From Cyanomargarita calcarea GSE-NOS-MK-12-04C (GTDB lineage Bacteria; Cyanobacteriota; Cyanobacteriia; Cyanobacteriales; Nostocaceae), in the NCBI GenBank assembly GCA_019359595.1, contig JAHHGZ010000004.1:186001-250000 (forward strand): a stretch of DNA of 64,000 nucleotides. The letters are read 5' to 3'. Positions 10,230 through 18,623 of the stretch are shown in pieces; the stretch's first letter is position 1, and each line of letters opens with the position of its first letter. The translations under genes and the position numbers were made by a program. Under the pieces are notes generated by a model. That model was not told where the DNA came from, did no database searches, and was given only the letters and a program-made list of their open reading frames with translations.

Positions 10230-13058
10230 CTACTTGATAAATTGCTCTGCGACTACAGCAGGACCTGCTGTCACTACAACAATTTTATCTGGATGGAGTA
10301 ACTCCCGAGAAGCTTTATTGACTTCGTTAAGGTTAACTCGTTGAATTTTTTCGCTAAAAGAGCCTAGTTCTGATTCATCCAGTCCGTAGACCTCATTCAT
10401 CATCATTCTATAGGTTAATTCCTCTGGATTTGCCAGGGAAACGTTGTAGGTGCTCATTAAAGTGCGTTTTGCTGTTTCTACTTCCTCGGCACTCACACCT
10501 TGAGTATGGACTTCTTTTAGCAGTTTACGGGTACTAGCGATCGCCTTGGAGGCATCTTCGGGACTGGTTTGCATCTCAATCAAAAATGTTCCAAAGTTTC
10601 GTCCTGCTTGAAATGTGCTGTAAATTCCATAAGTTAAACCTTGGCGATCGCGTACTTCTGCCCCCAACTTACTAGATAAAGTATCCCCACCCAAAATTTG
10701 ATTCAAGACCAACGCTGCATAAAAGCGGGGGTCTTTGCGGTTAATTGCTGTATAACCCATATAAGTAATTGCTTGGGCTTTACCTGGCAAAACCGGATTA
10801 ACTCGTACGACTCCTTCTGGCATTAATACTGTTGGATACTTCAATGTTGTAACCTTACCCAAAACTTGCCAATTTGCAAACTCAGTTTCAATCAGCGATC
10901 GCACTTTAGGGAGTGTAAAATCCCCAACTAAAACTAAAACTGTATTGTCAGGACGATAATATTTGGCGTGATGCGCTTGAGCATCTTTGCGATTCATCAC
11001 AAGTAGACTCTCTTCTGTAGGAAAGTTATGTAAAGGATGTTTTTTCGGGTATATCGATTGAATAAATATCCTTTTAGCTACCTCCCCAGGGTCATCCAAA
11101 TCTTCTTTTAAATCGTTCAAAGCGTGTTGACGGCTGAGTTCCAACTCTTTTTTCGGGAATGTTGGATTTTTAACTACATCTGCCAAAGTTCGCAAAAGTA
11201 CAGGCAAGTCAGCAGCTAAACTACTACCGTGAATATGCACCCCTTCACGGTAAGCATCAAAATCCAGATTCGCTCCCCGTTCTTCCAAGGCTTTAGCAAT
11301 TGCCAAGACATCCTTATTTTTGGTACCGCTCATCAAGTTGTCTGCGACCAGAGAAGCCAAACCAGCTTTATTTTCTGGGTCAAATTCTGTACCAGCCTTG
11401 ATGTAGCCAGAAAGCGTCACTGTCGGAGTACTTTTGTCAGACAGCAGCAACACCCGCAGACCGTTGGACAATTTTAATTCTTGTGGCAGGTTAGGTATTG
11501 TGGAAATTCTTGTTGCATCCACAGATGGTAGATATTTAGCCACCTCTTCCGGGTTTACAGGTGAGCCAGGAGAAAAGTTTTCTCTAGTCTGTACAGATTT
11601 GACTTTAGTAGCCCCTTTTACCTGCTTGTGGGTGGGTTCAAAAAAGCCTACAGTCCTAACTTCTGCTTTTAAATATGTCTTTGCTACACGGCTAATATCC
11701 GCTACACTTACCTGGCGGATAGCTGCTATGTGGCGGTCTGTGTAGTGAAAATCACTGGCAACTACCTGATCGTTTCCTAGTTGCATTGCTTGACTGGTGA
11801 TATCACGGTTACTTAGAATTACCGCTGCTTCGAGTTTAGCTTTGGCTCGTTTCAGTTCTTCTAATGTGACTCCATTTTGGAGTAAATTGGCAATCTCCCT
11901 ACCCAGTAAGCCGTCAATTTTTCGCAAATCTTGGCTTTTAAGCGCTGTCACTGACATCTCATACCAGCCAGACTCGATCAACGTGGTGACAGAAGACGTT
12001 ACATCGCTAGCTAGTCCCGATTCTACCAAAGCTTGATACAACCGAGAATTTCGTCCCTCTGACAAGATGTAGTCCATCACATCCAACGCTGGGACATCTG
12101 GGTGATTCAAATTAGGTAAAGGATACACTACTTGCACCAACGCGCTTGCTCCCGGTTCTCGCAGGATAATAGGAGTCCTGAGTCCTGTGTTCGGAGTGCT
12201 AAGTGTTTGTTTTGACTGAGGACTCAGGACTCGTCGCTCAGGACTACTTTTTGGTATTTTCCCAAATATCTCTTTGATATCTTTAACAATTTTGTCACTG
12301 TGGATATCCCCAACAACTACCAAAACTGCATTGTCAGGAGTGTAAAAATTTCGGTAATACTCCTGCACTTGCTCAATCTGAAATTTCTCCACATCACCAG
12401 AAGTACCACCCACAGGTAAACCATAAGGATGATCGGGAAATGCCGCTCGCATGACGGTACGATTTAGGCGGTATTCTGCATCGTTTTCATAACCCTGTAA
12501 CTCAGAAATAACTACTCGCTTTTCACTTTCTAGCTGTTCAGCTTCAATTTGCGAATTTTGCATCCGATCTGCTTCCAGCACCAGCAATGCTTTTAGCTTG
12601 TCCCGCTCTGCAGTACTGTAATACGCTGTTTGGTCGTAGCTGGTAAAGGCATTGGAATCGCTACCCAAAGCACTAAACAATCGTCCAAATTGAATTGGAC
12701 GATTTGTTGTGCCTTTAAACATCATGTGTTCTAACTGATGGGCAATCCCATTCACCCCCGATTCTTCATTCCTAGCTCCAACTTTATACCAAACCTGTAC
12801 GGTCACCACTGGTGCAGTGTGTACTTCTTTTGTTAAGACAGTCAAACCATTTTCCAGGACTATCTTATTGACATTTCCTGTTAAGGAGAGGGATATTTTT
12901 TCTTTTGAAACCACTGTTTGTTTGTTATTTAAATTTTGTGATGCAGCTAAAAACCTGCTATGTGCTGGTTTGTTGCCAAGCAAGAAAACTACAATCAACC
13001 AAAGGCTTAGGATTATAATCGGAAACCTATACCGATACAAAGATGAAAACACGGGCAT
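10230..13058 (-). CDS. Two-domain M16-family zinc peptidase
   Basis: The 942-residue product carries two M16 (pitrilysin/processing-peptidase) halves. The first half has the inverted zinc motif HQLEHMMFKGT near residue 108, followed downstream by ELQGYEND, so it is catalytically competent. The second half (about 500-930) lacks HxxEH and is the non-catalytic partner half, as in other fused M16 peptidases. An N-terminal hydrophobic segment (about 12-30) suggests export or membrane anchoring. Residues about 275-296 (RRVLSPQSKQTLSTPNTGLR) are encoded by a self-complementary GAGTCCTGAGTCC-type repeat, an in-frame insert between conserved blocks. The substrate is unknown. The cupredoxin gene lies downstream on the same strand. 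Confidence 0.9.
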   Translation of the reverse strand: MPVFSSLYRYRFPIIILSLWLIVVFLLGNKPAHSRFLAASQNLNNKQTVVSKEKISLSLTGNVNKIVLENGLTVLTKEVHTAPVVTVQVWYKVGARNEESGVNGIAHQLEHMMFKGTTNRPIQFGRLFSALGSDSNAFTSYDQTAYYSTAERDKLKALLVLEADRMQNSQIEAEQLESEKRVVISELQGYENDAEYRLNRTVMRAAFPDHPYGLPVGGTSGDVEKFQIEQVQEYYRNFYTPDNAVLVVVGDIHSDKIVKDIKEIFGKIPKSSPERRVLSPQSKQTLSTPNTGLRTPIILREPGASALVQVVYPLPNLNHPDVPALDVMDYILSEGRNSRLYQALVESGLASDVTSSVTTLIESGWYEMSVTALKSQDLRKIDGLLGREIANLLQNGVTLEELKRAKAKLEAAVILSNRDITSQAMQLGNDQVVASDFHYTDRHIAAIRQVSVADISRVAKTYLKAEVRTVGFFEPTHKQVKGATKVKSVQTRENFSPGSPVNPEEVAKYLPSVDATRISTIPNLPQELKLSNGLRVLLLSDKSTPTVTLSGYIKAGTEFDPENKAGLASLVADNLMSGTKNKDVLAIAKALEERGANLDFDAYREGVHIHGSSLAADLPVLLRTLADVVKNPTFPKKELELSRQHALNDLKEDLDDPGEVAKRIFIQSIYPKKHPLHNFPTEESLLVMNRKDAQAHHAKYYRPDNTVLVLVGDFTLPKVRSLIETEFANWQVLGKVTTLKYPTVLMPEGVVRVNPVLPGKAQAITYMGYTAINRKDPRFYAALVLNQILGGDTLSSKLGAEVRDRQGLTYGIYSTFQAGRNFGTFLIEMQTSPEDASKAIASTRKLLKEVHTQGVSAEEVETAKRTLMSTYNVSLANPEELTYRMMMNEVYGLDESELGSFSEKIQRVNLNEVNKASRELLHPDKIVVVTAGPAVVAEQFIK

Positions 13059-13258
13059 GTATGCTACGAATTTATTATGTAAAGTTAATTACAATTTTTT
13101 TTGATGAATATAGTTTAATCTTTCATAATAATCTGTCGCCTCGGCAACACTACATAAAAATAGGTTAATTTCCAGACAAATGTAACAGTAGGGATACAAG
13201 CAAACAAGTATAACTGAAAATACTTGCTCAGTTAGGGGTTTGCTAGGCGTCTTCAAAT

Positions 13259-13699
13259 TTAGACTACTGTTAAAACCCGGATAAATTCCAAAGGTAAGCC
13301 GTCAGCATCCGCAATAAAGGCAACTTCGTAGATGCGCGAGCCTATTTGCTGTTGAGTAGGTTCTAAAAGTATTTTAAGAGGTTTTGACTGTTCTGGCTGA
13401 CTTTGTGTGAGAAGTGCAAAACGTTCTTGTATACTTCTCAACCAACTGGGCAAATCGGGCGTTACCTCGGTCAAATCGAATGAGAGATGATAATACCCTA
13501 CATAGTGTTCATCTGCAAATGCATCAGGAGCTGGTTTTGGTTCTGGAATTTGGATTAACTCAATTCTGCCTCCCAATCCGGACATCCAACAAGCCAGGGT
13601 ATAACCTGTAGTGAAGCGTTCACAGACTGTAAATCCCAACTGTTCGTAAAAGGCGATCGCATTATGAATATCAGCAGTCCGAATAGAAGCGTGATGCAT
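13259..13699 (-). CDS. VOC-family (glyoxalase/dioxygenase fold) protein
   Basis: The 146-residue product has the vicinal-oxygen-chelate fold of glyoxalase I and extradiol dioxygenases. It opens with MHHASIRTADIHNAIAFYEQLGF, the typical first beta-alpha-beta unit, and ends with VAFIADADGLPLEFIRV, where the final Glu is the usual metal ligand. His residues in MHHASI and in YVGYYHLSFDL could complete the metal site. The reaction cannot be assigned. Its ATG start is supported by the conserved N-terminus. Confidence 0.83.
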   Translation of the reverse strand: MHHASIRTADIHNAIAFYEQLGFTVCERFTTGYTLACWMSGLGGRIELIQIPEPKPAPDAFADEHYVGYYHLSFDLTEVTPDLPSWLRSIQERFALLTQSQPEQSKPLKILLEPTQQQIGSRIYEVAFIADADGLPLEFIRVLTVV

Positions 13700-13830
13700 A
13701 AATTTTTTTCCTTTGTCCTTTGTCGTTCGTCTATGTCAGGAAGCCAAATTACCAATGACAAATGACATAGCAATATCCCCCATTGCGTTAACTTAGATTT
13801 AGGATACGGGTACGAAAAATGACAAAACAA

Positions 13831-14352
13831 TTACTCGAATAATCGAAAATAAGGATAGCGCACAGGGACACCAGGCTCTTTCTCTAAATCAAAATTAATC
13901 ACTTCCCAACAGGGTTCTTCTGCGGGGTCAGGACTAAACTCTACTGGTAAGCCATATAATCTAGCGGATATTGATTCTGGTTGACCCGACCGCCAAGGTG
14001 TGCTGCGTTCTAGGTAACCACTCATCAATTCCTGATAGCGTTGAGCGATAATCACTTTAGTTGCTCGGTAGCCTTGAGTATACAGCTTGTCAAGCGCTTC
14101 GTGAATTTCAAAGCGAATCCCATCCGGATGGGTATGTTGCCGATACCACTCATTATTCCACCTCCGCCAATGACGTCCTGACTGTAAGTGGATTAATTCT
14201 CCATTTTTGGGATTTGCTTCAAAAGCGCCATGACGTGGACACAAATAGGTATCTGTGAGTGTAAGTGCCGCAATTGTTTGACGGCAGTGAGGGCACTGAA
14301 TTTCTGGACCGAATATTGGGTACTGCAAGCCTGGATTCATCATGAAGTGCAT
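13831..14352 (-). CDS. Cyanobacterial conserved protein, TIGR02652-type
   Basis: The 173-residue product matches from memory a cyanobacteria-restricted family (TIGR02652) of unknown function. It has an N-terminal zinc-ribbon-like module, CPHCRQTIAALTLTDTYLC with a second Cys/His pair (CPRHGAF), followed by a Trp/Arg-rich segment SGRHWRRWNNEWYRQH and an acidic C-terminus. The first ATG is used here; ATGs three and four codons later (MMNPGLQYP) are equally plausible and closer to the start I recall for the family. No operon partner is evident. Confidence 0.75.
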   Translation of the reverse strand: MHFMMNPGLQYPIFGPEIQCPHCRQTIAALTLTDTYLCPRHGAFEANPKNGELIHLQSGRHWRRWNNEWYRQHTHPDGIRFEIHEALDKLYTQGYRATKVIIAQRYQELMSGYLERSTPWRSGQPESISARLYGLPVEFSPDPAEEPCWEVINFDLEKEPGVPVRYPYFRLFE

Positions 14353-14625
14353 CTAGACATATTTTGTTTTTGCCAGCAACGTTAGTTTGGTTTTACACTT
14401 CTGCTCCACCTGATAGGTACACTTACTTCCTAGGATTCACAAAACAAGAGCAAATTTCAGCGTTTTGCTGACAGCCTTGTAAAAAACGTGGTTGAGGTCA
14501 ATCACCAATTAAAGCTAATTGCTGACCGCCAAAAGCAATGAGCGCTGTGATATTCTGATTTTGCAACCAGCCTTCCAAGGTTGGGGTTTTTCCAGCGTTC
14601 CTGGGTACCATATTCATATTCTATC

Positions 14626-15144
14626 GTGTCTACTGCTTCCTACTGGTCTTCTGTCGATATTTCTGATGCCGCATTTGTCGCCGCCAATGCTGTCATTATT
14701 GGTTCTGTAACTATTGCATCAGGGGCTAGCATCTGGTATGGGGCTGTAGTCAGGGGAGATGTGGAGCGCATTGAAATTGGCGAATGCACCAATATTCAAG
14801 ACGGAGCAATTTTACACGGCGACCCCGGTAAACCGACAATTTTAGAAGATTATGTTACTGTCGGTCATCGTGCTGTGATCCATTCTGCCCACATTGAACG
14901 TGGCTGCCTGATTGGTATTGGGGCAGTGGTTTTAGACGGTGTGCGGGTAGGCAGTGGTAGTATTATCGGTGCCGGCGCTGTCGTTACCAAGGATGTACCG
15001 CCCTTATCCCTTGTCGTTGGTGTTCCAGGGAAAGTTCTGCGACAGATTGGAGAAACTGAAGCCATAGAACTTATTGAACACGCTAAACGTTACCAAAAGT
15101 TAGCCTTAGTTCATGCGGGGAAAGGAACAGATATCGGATTTTAA
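14626..15144 (+). CDS. Gamma-class carbonic anhydrase family protein
   Basis: This is a left-handed beta-helix protein with hexapeptide repeats, of the gamma carbonic anhydrase/CcmM-N-terminal-like family. Repeats such as AVIIGSVTIASGASIWYG and LIGIGAVVLDGVRVGSGSII are obvious. Metal-ligand histidines appear in AILHGDPGKP and in VGHRAVIHSAHIERG. At 172 residues it lacks the RbcS-like repeats of CcmM, so it is a stand-alone trimer-forming protein. I chose the GTG at 14626, giving the N-terminus (M)STASYW, over the frame's first TTG at 14581, whose extra residues do not resemble the family. Whether it hydrates CO2 or has lost activity cannot be told from sequence. Confidence 0.87.
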   Translation: MSTASYWSSVDISDAAFVAANAVIIGSVTIASGASIWYGAVVRGDVERIEIGECTNIQDGAILHGDPGKPTILEDYVTVGHRAVIHSAHIERGCLIGIGAVVLDGVRVGSGSIIGAGAVVTKDVPPLSLVVGVPGKVLRQIGETEAIELIEHAKRYQKLALVHAGKGTDIGF

Positions 15145-15149
15145 CTGGA

Positions 15150-15185
15150 GATAAGGGAGCAGGGAGCAGGGGGCAGGGGGCAAAT
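15150..15185. repeat. G-rich short tandem repeat (GGGAGCA type)
   Basis: Just downstream of the carbonic anhydrase stop is a degenerate tandem run of GGGAGCA/GGGGGCA units. The same kind of repeat occurs in frame inside folC near 16305. Confidence 0.6.
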
Positions 15186-15342
15186 TATTTTTTACCTTTA
15201 CTTTTTCTTTGCGATCCAATGCCCAATGCCAACCTGCAAACAATCTTTACATAAGGTGTGGGAAAAATTGCCCACTTCAGCTAAAAATAAAATGAGAACA
15301 GTTGATAAAACTTAAATCTTCACTTAACAGAGGGTTCTAAAT

Positions 15343-15468
15343 ATGGATATTGATTACCGTGTAGCAATTGTTTTAGCACCAATCTTGGTAGCTGCTGGTT
15401 GGGCTGCGTTTAATATTGGGGCTGCTGCTCTCAGACAAATTCAAGGCTTTTTAAACAAAGAAGCTTAA
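15343..15468 (+). CDS. psbY: Photosystem II protein Y
   Basis: This is a 41-residue single-span membrane protein. It starts [20 protein letters not shown] and continues [21 protein letters not shown]. The sequence fits PsbY, the small PSII subunit near cytochrome b559, in length, the N-terminal acidic MDID, the Ala/Gly-rich helix (about residues 7-30) and the short basic tail. The ATG follows a purine-rich stretch, AGAGGGTTCTAA, that can serve as ribosome-binding site. It is transcribed toward folC and has its own promoter-sized upstream gap of about 200 bp. It is shorter than usual ORF-length cut-offs, so it is easily missed. Confidence 0.9.
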   Translation: MDIDYRVAIVLAPILVAAGWAAFNIGAAALRQIQGFLNKEA

Positions 15469-15518
15469 AAATAAGCTGAAAACTTACAAAACGCGCTTTC
15501 TTGATCGCGATTTTTTGT

Positions 15519-15564
15519 AGGGGTAATACCTATGGAAGGCGAAGCGCCTACATAAATTACCCCT
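15519..15564. terminator. Hairpin between psbY and folC
   Basis: AGGGGTAAT (15519-15527) pairs with ATTACCCCT (15556-15564). A small AGGCG/CGCCT hairpin is nested inside. A T6 run (15511-15516) directly precedes it, after a weaker CGCG stem (15492-15495 with 15506-15509). Together these could end the psbY transcript. The GGGGTAATACC-type sequence is also a dispersed repeat. Confidence 0.4.
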
Positions 15565-15610
15565 AATTTCGTTACGCAAAATTTATTGGTATAGCCGTGT
15601 TTTCCCGAAT

Positions 15611-16975
15611 GTGGATATAGACTCTTTACTAAAACCCTTCCAACACTTTGGCGTTCATCTAGGACTTGAGCGCATTATCAAATTACTGGCAAATCTCGGC
15701 AATCCCCATCACCAAGTTCCAGTGATTCACGTTGCTGGAACAAATGGTAAAGGTTCTGTATGTGCCTATCTTTCCTCCGTACTCACAGAAGCTGGTTATC
15801 GTACAGGACGCTACACTTCGCCCCATCTAGTTGATTGGACGGAACGTATTTGCTTGGACGAAAAAGCGATCGCTTCCGAAAACCTGTGTCAATTATTACT
15901 GCAAGTCCAATCTGCCATAAGTCTCCAAGAAGAGTCTCCAACACAGTTTGAAGTAATTACATCTGCTGCTTGGTTATACTTTGCCCAACAGAAAGTTGAT
16001 GTAGCGGTGGTAGAAGTTGGGCTGGGAGGTCGCTTGGATGCTACCAACGTTTGTGAGAAACCCTTAGTTACAGTCATTACTTCCATCAGCCGCGAACACT
16101 GGCAACAACTTGGGCCTACCGTCGCCGATATTGCTAGGGAAAAAGCTGGTATTCTCAAATCGGGCTGTCCTGCGGTAATTGGACAATTGCCACCGGATGC
16201 AGAAAAAGTTGTCAGGGCAAGGATTCAAGAATTGGGATGTCCAGTCTACATACCTCAACCCAGTCGTGAAATCGCTACGGGGTGGGCAGAGTATTTGGGA
16301 GAGGCAGGGGAGCAGGGGAGCAGGGGAGAAGGGGGAGAAAAAGACCCAACTCCAAACTCCTCAATCAAGTATCCCTTGCCGTTACAGGGACAAATTCAAT
16401 TAGCAAATTCAGCTTTGGCTTTAACTGCTTTGAAAATTCTGCAAAATGCTAGTTGGGAAAAAATTACAGAAGCGGTCATAGTTAACGGTATGGCAAAAAC
16501 CAGGTGGTTGGGGCGGATGCAATGGACTACCTGGAGAAATCATAAATTATTAATCGATGGCGCTCATAACCCTGCTGCTGCGAAAGTCTTGCGAGATTAT
16601 GTAGATAATAGTATTCCACCCTTCTCCCCTTCTCATCATGAGCGTGGAGGGGGGAATGAGATAACACCCCAGCACTCTATGAGTTGGGTAATGGGGATGC
16701 TCAGGACTAAAGACCATGCTGATATTTTCCGGGCTTTACTGCGTTCCAACGACCAATTGTATTTAGTTCCAGTACCAGATAATAATTCAGCTAACCCTAA
16801 TGAATTAGCAAAGTTAGCAAGAGAAATTTGTCCTGATTTGAGCATTTCCCGTGCTTATCCAAACTTATCGTCGGCACTGGAAGCAGCTTTTACACCTAAT
16901 GATAATTTAGTGGTTTTGTGCGGTTCGCTGTATCTAATCGGGCATTTTTTAAGTAAGTTAGGAGTTAGGAGTTAG
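15611..16975 (+). CDS. folC: Bifunctional folylpolyglutamate/dihydrofolate synthase
   Basis: FolC adds glutamate to dihydropteroate and to folates. Mur-ligase motifs are clear: the ATP-binding loop HVAGTNGKGSVCAYLSSVL (about residues 40-58), YTSPHLVDWTERI, and VEVGLGGRLDATNV. The C-terminal domain has LLIDGAHNPAAAK. The start is GTG at 15611. Two oddities stand out. Residues about 230-250 (EAGEQGSRGEGGEKDPTPNS) are encoded by a CAGGGGAG tandem repeat like those in nearby intergenic DNA. The last residues, LGVRS, together with the stop are supplied by a GTTAGGA heptamer array. Both look like repeat DNA absorbed into the gene. The catalytic motifs are intact. Confidence 0.93.
   Translation: MDIDSLLKPFQHFGVHLGLERIIKLLANLGNPHHQVPVIHVAGTNGKGSVCAYLSSVLTEAGYRTGRYTSPHLVDWTERICLDEKAIASENLCQLLLQVQSAISLQEESPTQFEVITSAAWLYFAQQKVDVAVVEVGLGGRLDATNVCEKPLVTVITSISREHWQQLGPTVADIAREKAGILKSGCPAVIGQLPPDAEKVVRARIQELGCPVYIPQPSREIATGWAEYLGEAGEQGSRGEGGEKDPTPNSSIKYPLPLQGQIQLANSALALTALKILQNASWEKITEAVIVNGMAKTRWLGRMQWTTWRNHKLLIDGAHNPAAAKVLRDYVDNSIPPFSPSHHERGGGNEITPQHSMSWVMGMLRTKDHADIFRALLRSNDQLYLVPVPDNNSANPNELAKLAREICPDLSISRAYPNLSSALEAAFTPNDNLVVLCGSLYLIGHFLSKLGVRS
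16305..16341. repeat. In-frame CAGGGGAG tandem repeat inside folC
   Basis: Three exact copies of CAGGGGAG (16305-16328) and a degenerate fourth lie inside the folC reading frame and encode a Gly/Glu/Gln-rich loop. The same repeat type occurs in non-coding DNA at about 15.15 kb. Confidence 0.8.
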
Positions 16976-17000
16976 GAGTTAGGAATTAGGGGTTAGGAGT
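16955..17000. repeat. GTTAGGA heptamer array at folC 3' end
   Basis: Tandem GTTAGGA-type heptamers begin within the last codons of folC and continue past the stop. Their complement (CTCCTAA/CTCCAAA units) lies at about 17127-17180, so the two arrays could pair across the gap. Confidence 0.7.
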
Positions 17001-17075
17001 GACGGGACTAAGCAATATTGTATGACTCAGCCACAAATTAAACTCTGTTACGAACTTTCAAAAATAAATTAGCTT

Positions 17076-17103
17076 GTAGTTACAATTCATGAATTGTAAC
17101 TAC
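17076..17103. repeat. Perfect 28-bp palindrome, copy 1
   Basis: The half-site GTAGTTACAATTCA is followed directly by its exact reverse complement, with no loop. A near-identical palindrome lies at 26305-26332, also beside heptamer arrays. It may serve as a termination hairpin between the convergent folC and solute-binding protein genes, or be a dispersed repeat. Confidence 0.75.
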
Positions 17104-17171
17104 TTGTAGTCATTCAACCGACATTAACTCCAAACTCCTAACCCCTAACTCCAAACTCCAAACCCTAATTC

Positions 17172-18485
17172 CTAACTTCTTTGATTCCAAGCTTGCACCG
17201 CATCCTCTACAGCTTTATCCACCGTCTTTCTATCCAACATTGCCGCTTGCAGGTTTTCATAAATTGCCTTTTGCATCTTGTTGAAATCCTTTAGTGTTGG
17301 GGTTAATATTTCAGCCTGTTGCAGTTCTTTGGCACTCATTACACGGGCTTTATCTATTGCTGTGGCATTCGCAGACACTTCTTTGAAGTAGCTGTCAGCT
17401 AAGGATTTGACTGTAGATGGGAGGACATTTGCTGCTTTGGCAAAGGTTAGCTGGTTCTCGTCGTTGGTGACAAAAAGCGCGAACTTTACTGCTGCATCCG
17501 GTTGCTTGGTTTCACGGGGGACAACTATGTTCATGACTGCAACATTTTTCTTGCCTGTATCACCGATGATTTGGGGTGCTGTGACTGAGACTGCAGCTAT
17601 CTTCGGCGCATTTGTAGCGATCGTCGTGAGAAATTCTCCACCAGAGGCCAAGAAAGCGGTTTCTCCAGATTGATATAAATCAATTGCATGACGATGCCCT
17701 TGTGTCAATACTTCTTTCGGCAGAAGTCCTTTCTTATAAAGGTCTACCCAATACTGGAAGGCTGCTTTGCCCTGTGGGGAATTAAACGCCGCTTTACCTT
17801 GAGCATCCACCAAATTCACCCCCATCTGTACAAAAGATTCCAACACCTCACCGGAATCTTGGGGGACAAAAGTTACAAAAAAAGCATATTTACCAGTTTT
17901 GTCTTTAATTTGTTGAGCCGCTTGTGTTAGTTCCGTGTATGTACTGGGTACTTTAGTAATACCAGCCTGTTTTAATAAATCGGTGTTATAAATGGTTAGC
18001 CGCGTGGTGAGGTACCAGGGAATACCAAAACTCTTACCATTTAACGTGCTTGCCTTCCAAATATTTGGCAAATAGGAGGAACGTACATCCGAAGGGACTT
18101 TTGCATCTAAATCTAACCATGCATTTCGTCCTGCAAGCTGGGAAGCGAAACTTGGATTTAAGTTTACAACATCAGGTGGCGTTTTAGCCAAGACAGCTGT
18201 TAAGATTTTGTTCTCCATAGCAGCCCAAGGTACATCAACCCACTTAACTTTTATACCTGGGTTTTTGGACTCAAAAGTTGCAATCAGGTTTTTGAAGTAA
18301 TCGGTAAATTGAGGTTGGAGTTGCATTGTCCAAAACTCAATTTTTGCCCCACTTTGTGATGCCTGTTTTGCACCCGTGCCAACATTCCCAGTGCTGCAAC
18401 TGATAACCCAGCTTGTTAGCAAGCCAAGGAGTACCCAAACAGCCAACCGTTTGAATTGCCGTATAAACTTTTGAGTCTGAATCAT
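17172..18485 (-). CDS. ABC transporter substrate-binding lipoprotein (sugar-type, family 1)
   Basis: The 437-residue product is an extracellular solute-binding protein of the maltose/multiple-sugar class. A signal peptide ends in a lipobox, WVISCSTG, with the Cys near residue 30. The mature part shows the family pattern: IEFWTMQLQPQFTDYFKNLI, FESKNPGIKVKWVDVPW and ALFVTNDENQLTFAKAANVLP. It would deliver a sugar or related polyol to an inner-membrane permease. No permease or ATPase gene is adjacent, so the transporter partners lie elsewhere. The substrate cannot be assigned. It converges on folC, separated by palindrome and heptamer repeats. Confidence 0.88.
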   Translation of the reverse strand: MIQTQKFIRQFKRLAVWVLLGLLTSWVISCSTGNVGTGAKQASQSGAKIEFWTMQLQPQFTDYFKNLIATFESKNPGIKVKWVDVPWAAMENKILTAVLAKTPPDVVNLNPSFASQLAGRNAWLDLDAKVPSDVRSSYLPNIWKASTLNGKSFGIPWYLTTRLTIYNTDLLKQAGITKVPSTYTELTQAAQQIKDKTGKYAFFVTFVPQDSGEVLESFVQMGVNLVDAQGKAAFNSPQGKAAFQYWVDLYKKGLLPKEVLTQGHRHAIDLYQSGETAFLASGGEFLTTIATNAPKIAAVSVTAPQIIGDTGKKNVAVMNIVVPRETKQPDAAVKFALFVTNDENQLTFAKAANVLPSTVKSLADSYFKEVSANATAIDKARVMSAKELQQAEILTPTLKDFNKMQKAIYENLQAAMLDRKTVDKAVEDAVQAWNQRS

Positions 18486-18623
18486 TTTACTAGTAATTTT
18501 ACGTTTATCGGGGTGAAACGCTTATGCAGAGTTGTCGAGATTATAGGCTAATTTGATTACCTAGTACGAAAAACAAACATTAGTATCATTTATTTTTCCA
18601 AACTTAGTAGTCCTACCGACAAA

